DNA of 64,000 nt, from positions 310,001 through 374,000 of the forward strand of contig MGUU01000016.1 in NCBI GenBank assembly GCA_001800135.1, given 5' to 3'. The stretch is from Elusimicrobia bacterium RIFCSPLOWO2_02_FULL_39_32. GTDB lineage: Bacteria > Elusimicrobiota > Elusimicrobia > 2-02-FULL-39-32. Position numbers and translations under genes: made by a program. Positions 62,301 through 64,000 of this stretch are shown here, piece by piece (position 1 is the stretch's first letter; every line of letters starts with the position of its first letter). A model generated the notes under the pieces. The model worked only from the letters and a program-made list of their open reading frames with translations. It searched no databases and was not told where the DNA came from.

Positions 62301-64000
62301 CTCAATAATTGGCATGATCACATTTTCAAAGACTCTGTCGCTAAACCGCAAACCTAGCTTTGAAAGTGCGAATCTTAAAGGATTAGCGAGCCATTGAAGC
62401 ATGCCCTTGCCAACTAAATCCAAAGATCGCGTGGTCAAGACTTCTATTTTTCTGCTAGTTTGTAAGAGAGGTTGACTCTTTTTGCGCGCCGCCACCACCT
62501 CTGCATAAGCAACTAAAAATTCCGGATCCATGAAGAGCTCTCTAAATTTCTCCCCAGGTATCCTATACGCTCCTACCACTCCTTGGGCATAAATGTTTGC
62601 TGTTCTTTTGCCTGTAATGTGCGCCATCTCTCCAAAAAGATCCCCGCTCCTAAGAGTAAATTCCTGTTCAGTTCCTTGCCTTCCTGTAACAAGCGCTTTG
62701 CCTTCTACTAAAATATATACAGGCAATACTCCTTCTTCCTTAATAGAGACAATGGTTTCTCCATTTTCAAATAAAAGAGGCTCTCCTTCATGGCCTTCCA
62801 CAAGATCTGCTGTAGGGTTCTGGTCTAAATAGCGAATAATAGCGTCTAATATCCGCTTTTGATTTTCATCTGATTGTCTTTCTTTAAGAAGAGTTAATTC
62901 CTCAATGTAACTTTTATTTTTGTTCTCCTGTTCATTTTCCTTGCGGCTTTTTTCAGAATAAACTTTTTCAACAACGATTTCCTCTCCATTAAAACTTAAA
63001 CTTTTGTATGCCTTTTGCATCCTGACTAATTGGTAATCTTGCACCTCTTGTGGAATGAGCCTGTTAGAATCATTTAACACAACTTGAACCACCAATTTCC
63101 CATCTCTCTCCAGTACCCTTTGACTCTTTATCATTCCAGCAAAATGAGGAAAATTAGATTCATCAAAGGACTCGATATTATTTAAGATAAAGTCAAAATG
63201 ATCTTGTGATTTTTTAAGAGCTTCTGCTTCTGAAAGAGCTTGGGTTATCTGTAGATATAAAGCATAAGATGTTATCGCTGTTTGCTGTCCAGCCAAAAAG
63301 TTCCTCTTAATTTCATCTACAGCAGCTTTTCCTTGCTCAGCCATTTTTCTTAATAGCGCTATAAAGAAAGGATTATTGTGGTAAGCATAGAGACGTTTAT
63401 GAGCTTCTGCATCCAAATTATCCGCTAATCTAGCTAAAAAGTTAAGAATATCATGCTCCATACTGGCAGCTCTAAATTTATGCACCCCTGAACCCAAGGG
63501 TCCATCTTTTACATGTTCTTCATGATCAGCTCCATGATCCTTAATCACAAGTTTTAGATCTTCTAGCGCGTTGCTGCTTCCCTCACCATTAGGCTGCATA
63601 TTACTTAATCCAAACAGATCATCTAATTGGGAAACTAGGGTTGGTCCAATAACTCCTCCTGTAAGAGGAACATCAGCTAGAGTAACACCAAGATCCGTGT
63701 GGTATCCTTTTCCAGCTTTATAACCACTGACGCCATTGTTCTGTGCTATAAGATTCGCTTCCTCCATGGCTTGAGTTAAAATACCATACCCTATATCATG
63801 CAACCATGCAGATAACAAAGCTAATGATTGTCCAATATTTCCATAAGAATCATCCAAAGCCTTTCTAACGCCAGGAGAGCGAGAGATAATATTTTCTACT
63901 TCTCTTCTTACATTAAGGGAATGTTTAATGCTGTGCGGCACATAGGGAAGACGTAAGTCAGCCTCGTCTTGCAATAACAATAAATGGAAAATCGAGATTA
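53358..64000 (-). CDS. Giant mosaic protein: HD hydrolase, cNMP-binding, CPBP protease and nucleotidyltransferase domains (5' partial)
   Basis: At least 3,546 codons; the frame is open to the right edge, so the true start is outside. Counting from 63980: HD phosphohydrolase with H20, H61-D62 (SAWLHDIGYG) and LADNLDAEA (about 190); cyclic-nucleotide-binding domain about 395-480 (YILVEGKALV, GDLFGEMAHITGKRTA); membrane domain resembling CPBP/CAAX proteases with EELIFTG (about 557), FVFLHI and GHIAGNF (about 645); a pol-beta-type nucleotidyltransferase motif GSFLWGEEK...TDLDLLV (about 777); at least ten further membrane segments; long helical regions; an internal Tat-like signal (RRLFLRSLKVLALAAALGAASAEA in two parts, about 3222-3246); last ~300 residues soluble, ending SRQQ. 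The front end looks like a signalling or protease sensor cassette; the whole is unassigned. Confidence 0.92.
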   Translation of the reverse strand, partial: ISIFHLLLLQDEADLRLPYVPHSIKHSLNVRREVENIISRSPGVRKALDDSYGNIGQSLALLSAWLHDIGYGILTQAMEEANLIAQNNGVSGYKAGKGYHTDLGVTLADVPLTGGVIGPTLVSQLDDLFGLSNMQPNGEGSSNALEDLKLVIKDHGADHEEHVKDGPLGSGVHKFRAASMEHDILNFLARLADNLDAEAHKRLYAYHNNPFFIALLRKMAEQGKAAVDEIKRNFLAGQQTAITSYALYLQITQALSEAEALKKSQDHFDFILNNIESFDESNFPHFAGMIKSQRVLERDGKLVVQVVLNDSNRLIPQEVQDYQLVRMQKAYKSLSFNGEEIVVEKVYSEKSRKENEQENKNKSYIEELTLLKERQSDENQKRILDAIIRYLDQNPTADLVEGHEGEPLLFENGETIVSIKEEGVLPVYILVEGKALVTGRQGTEQEFTLRSGDLFGEMAHITGKRTANIYAQGVVGAYRIPGEKFRELFMDPEFLVAYAEVVAARKKSQPLLQTSRKIEVLTTRSLDLVGKGMLQWLANPLRFALSKLGLRFSDRVFENVIMPIIEELIFTGVPLLAFALTGPIGLIISRSIFVFLHIFGQPDMSLQQKLTIPFVVSIVSVVSYFVMPGIMEFFQLSTKEFDLAAIISGAIAGHIAGNFFVDWLKLSSKGKIVLGKATLPLGQSQSKTVSDSTLSLNIAKQIMQDLRVHGFRFSGKNFNLKEKRLEHILEQLEKKRNNWYWNNLNYENKLLIARRIAGAIDLIADMVSSNAGNLNLSKDAKIIAYGSFLWGEEKTPPTDLDLLVIDPSATGSIKKFALDKSSLRTLKEKMDKGERVAPIVHGRIGSPSKVGVMNKVKDMDVEAGSEDENLFNVPLSAFGSGVLIWGEWEEGILGEPSYLHYLVHVVNLLHSSLTHLNLGNRRKVLRRILEALTVLHHVIQKERDKGTLNDLEYFGLETLSKQMYTESQKTNVWAYSIEGIPATINENFSKDLVDILEGLPIDLVITNTLSVLNMLLPTLGYKYAETERWDSSLSDSIEKEIRGLIEKAVILVKEPDALSWLAIEQGKSSKSSLTRIDTYVWGGKFYDLLSFFGLVKDVKKKEWIEQKFARWWESPEFMWISLPFNQMGRERFLAKHENDTPEKLEVRRAGIEKIVEATQKAFVAGVIGGLIVALFFVIPFFSAQVVDLNVLLRFSWKVVGAIFVAGLVPSYITNVWQHGKFNLQNPFAPLTAGTAVFQERLNIVTRSPQMSGDQKEGGRDVPLGIVQFVDEKDEAEEAELVGRMAQDQAKFSSGWEAAVSQYREGRSQGSEVSEVKGKGAYSELDTVLDKLIEKYSSILMIGSMALAGIGLIVAFFNVWIGVPLLALGSGITVGIMMKSFDLKAEKDRLAKKEALRKGIEKKQKELQSLYGSNPLIAQILSNAKAIGYKFTDDFELRLLRGARVVRNTIVDEKGNIIGNVISQDGKLIPAFKAAKQARGVSRNEWSKGEIIHALAINMAQKGWDKKYIDELYQSTINDEGEIINKEGVKIGTFQYKNGRFIPFIFGRYAPPLKTDSLIKKVLAAKGQTSKLALVPGAWGAVWSFLPQDYRFFGFRRLSTGGFLEDIFIILAGVVILINTGLMPVVPPADFLSYSHVVLSLIINPLIIYGGLFLGHLLFGAVDPKTKKVVWDLEKIFAATQTARSPLVAIPIIHLILLFTSGPLSILAVLVTVFVSAVYHGNKNLGIEEQDELDRKARKKSLTKFVQGTDQQARERNWEESRKILDIYIDSAYLQSLPPEFRSMHLAEIKRVVTSIANIRILGMEKAIAPDEVGEFMGQILRIFWSIELRILSDHQGLEIALELLRKIAEDAVKVKKNLNLKDGLLLHFTEKISEDPLVLTSLKARENPIESFNSYLRLLNKNNPYSNSLWHGYYTAAGKDKESERQALLQAISAIHQVDPLLKPEHVARILNFVDEHPRLLKDNPHKLCYEALRGIAITMRYLTGGEIGSISYGPEEIIQNFLYRIAGLVPSGVRDRTSDGWAEIETEATYPNFLAMVELSQAVPSASLRDSIRSPVVQTLVLQADPQKILIAQELRDQARLELKLVNDFIEHLSGYLDLNLNPFDLEENKEDILQELNQERIMKLVQTVARLRGSFNYDEMFILLTLVYAPSLKSLGVRKVFNTLEKVAQEKEAQEKEAQGLGIMINLRAKADLHLVRRLFERLIKEELAKENSAVSQAGAAPLGTPSKAVSKPVLGNAIGKFIELQASEKPMIIAGVDDQEMIGLIEILVELGNTDHYEADLLPVLELIKVDSRFMDLNPREGFEVLREIAIKKRDLVRDGKLILEKKGARETKELLVNKFNRWIGEWKKERDEEKQKAKQGPKQDRIRSVTFEPAAKRAAFAQPKVKDPLDTIARTLLNPKSRYFNSQIADLVKSEESPEAKVSSLKNIIQPYIAPILSLKGDINSLLDVEKLNYAEEVINIVNLVSIITLRSRGSKSVLDALSELKKIGEALQKAIKEGNQTFSALKLKDFPIPNKNLRASLNLWRLYEAVIDKNYPSTSVLVQATQPKTYKAVENFFETFGVQVPKEWWVTSTFFSGFLESNQTLPAMLSSNALDRFIQTHNPTAEQRAWLETTLNFMKVSTLVGLGVGLSFSAHAFGFSGLDAIGKIILTASSSAYLFHVASHSLRNVQQRFGDTMAIGITAILVGLFSAGAGHAITLTGSEVIGSGLMAAGWPVVVVVSAILVIASILGPGRKPEAVPVIASEADSLVPEGGYPLPLVDNLPFQEIGEGAIDQEAPGSGEKEGSYKIVFISDAKAIADQFNKVWFTERVGEGVGLRELMNMLDALKSGKPSMVRLIGKNIEQNANLKKFLVDPLADLVLHLHLEDEVVRKDQYIEQLKMQLSKAAAMHALKGLMPEAAELELINAFNSLMDSMERGKIFQHLSINSRTAQNHILIVDIAKAIHDFERQTHTKLPITVHTVSDIFSTFLSRLNLDKRLFAVPAAAAEKIKTPTTGSLKRGLATGTLPETYYEGRKFFKDKFGWENAPNAVINIFFAGAYESLKSFRAFKLFQEHQAKLNLTPFQQIQLGITFLFVSAVMIGTAIGLPFGLDFLNSGGTLKHIGGDLAGSLLEIVTYALGVRLSYAPESQGKVFDLVKRLFPVLAFPMIFIGAIVHGLFNLLAIIINVVMDEVQLVIDFYKRESTLDNEYKKVEAKAKLKHPNLIQPLSQIEEEYDALLNNNQNPDKRRLFLRSLKVLALAAALGAASAEAITPAKSIDLSSLPTVIGHLTAQELAVQIASLEDYRKLLDEAKNQEEKDSFEVEVIRLLMHGGEAEYLGLNLDGVNISFNDLYAAIEQTFETYKISRKAALKIWNLGKKRAEINSTSKLLSMDEIEQLPNIPSDKNKIPGELFYGSGLSANGYVHLANKIARIQIEEGKKKRAHFLLVETREELEVLNVHGISPALLAFKGVHIIVREEVEVLKKVKGSSIDLDLLFKVIHKLDKEVGSLDIYTEKMVFKKGKRKDLQIRILKIVSQTQVIEITSDLELFAKAKQLLSRQQ

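Noticed and set aside
1-64000. rRNA, tRNA, CRISPR arrays, transposase genes, phage structural genes
   Set aside because: None was recognised on either strand by eye; short RNAs could be missed without a covariance search.

Overview
The window is AT-rich bacterial DNA dominated by five very large genes, all on the minus strand: 1-21263 (3' end outside the window), 22351-29187, 36859-46596, 49067-53005 and 53358-64000 (5' end outside the window). Four visible starts carry an export signal ending near Ala-Glu-Ala or a close variant. The bodies are mosaics of enzyme-like domains, membrane segments, helical repeats and low-complexity linkers. This style of giant mosaic exported protein, together with LPP20/CsgG lipoproteins and a TMTC-like TPR membrane protein, suggests an uncultivated Gram-negative lineage such as Omnitrophota (candidate phylum OP3). 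That placement is inference; no rRNA, tRNA or marker gene was seen.

Layout from left to right. (1) 1-21263: an open frame of at least 7,087 codons with a signal peptide, a TraB/ChaN-like domain, an M23 peptidase domain, a coiled coil, IPGV-type and AAKT-type repeats, HEAT-like repeats, a membrane GT2 glycosyltransferase with QxxRW, a Gly-rich linker and a long unassigned tail. A small gene (21263-22015) overlaps its start codon by one base. (2) 22351-29187: a paralog at the N-terminus (the same TraB/ChaN-like domain) carrying a UDP-sugar pyrophosphorylase-like domain. (3) 29494-30881: the only plus-strand genes, an AbiE-type toxin/antitoxin pair in inverted order. (4) 30870-33562: an operon of three lipoproteins (CsgG-like plus two LPP20-like). 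(5) 33610-34743: a VapBC remnant and a HigBA pair. (6) 34838-36772: a TMTC-like membrane glycosyltransferase with TPRs. (7) 36859-46596: a giant protein joining a degenerate RelA/SpoT module with ACT domains, a complete-looking patatin lipase and a ROK/ASKHA-like domain. (8) 46962-49000: RelBE, a decayed tail of a giant gene, a small ORF and an AAA_14/DUF4143 ATPase. (9) 49067-53005: a giant-type protein with a PD-(D/E)XK-like motif. (10) 53358-64000: a giant protein starting with HD, cNMP-binding, CPBP protease and nucleotidyltransferase domains.

The main result is that the giant genes look like one co-regulated, co-sorted system although their domains differ. All four visible C-termini end in Gln-Gln. 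Three of them share a C-terminal module beginning with a hydrophobic strand plus a DLPxL-like motif. The visible N-termini share a signal-peptide pattern. Upstream of four transcription units there is the same composite promoter: heptamers of the form TGT(T/C)ACA repeated at exactly 11-bp spacing, then a TTGAAG-like -35 and a TATATT-like -10. A degraded copy of a giant C-terminus lies between toxin/antitoxin genes, so members of the family have been lost. The toxin/antitoxin cassettes sit only in the gaps between giant genes and carry their own clean promoters and palindromic operators.
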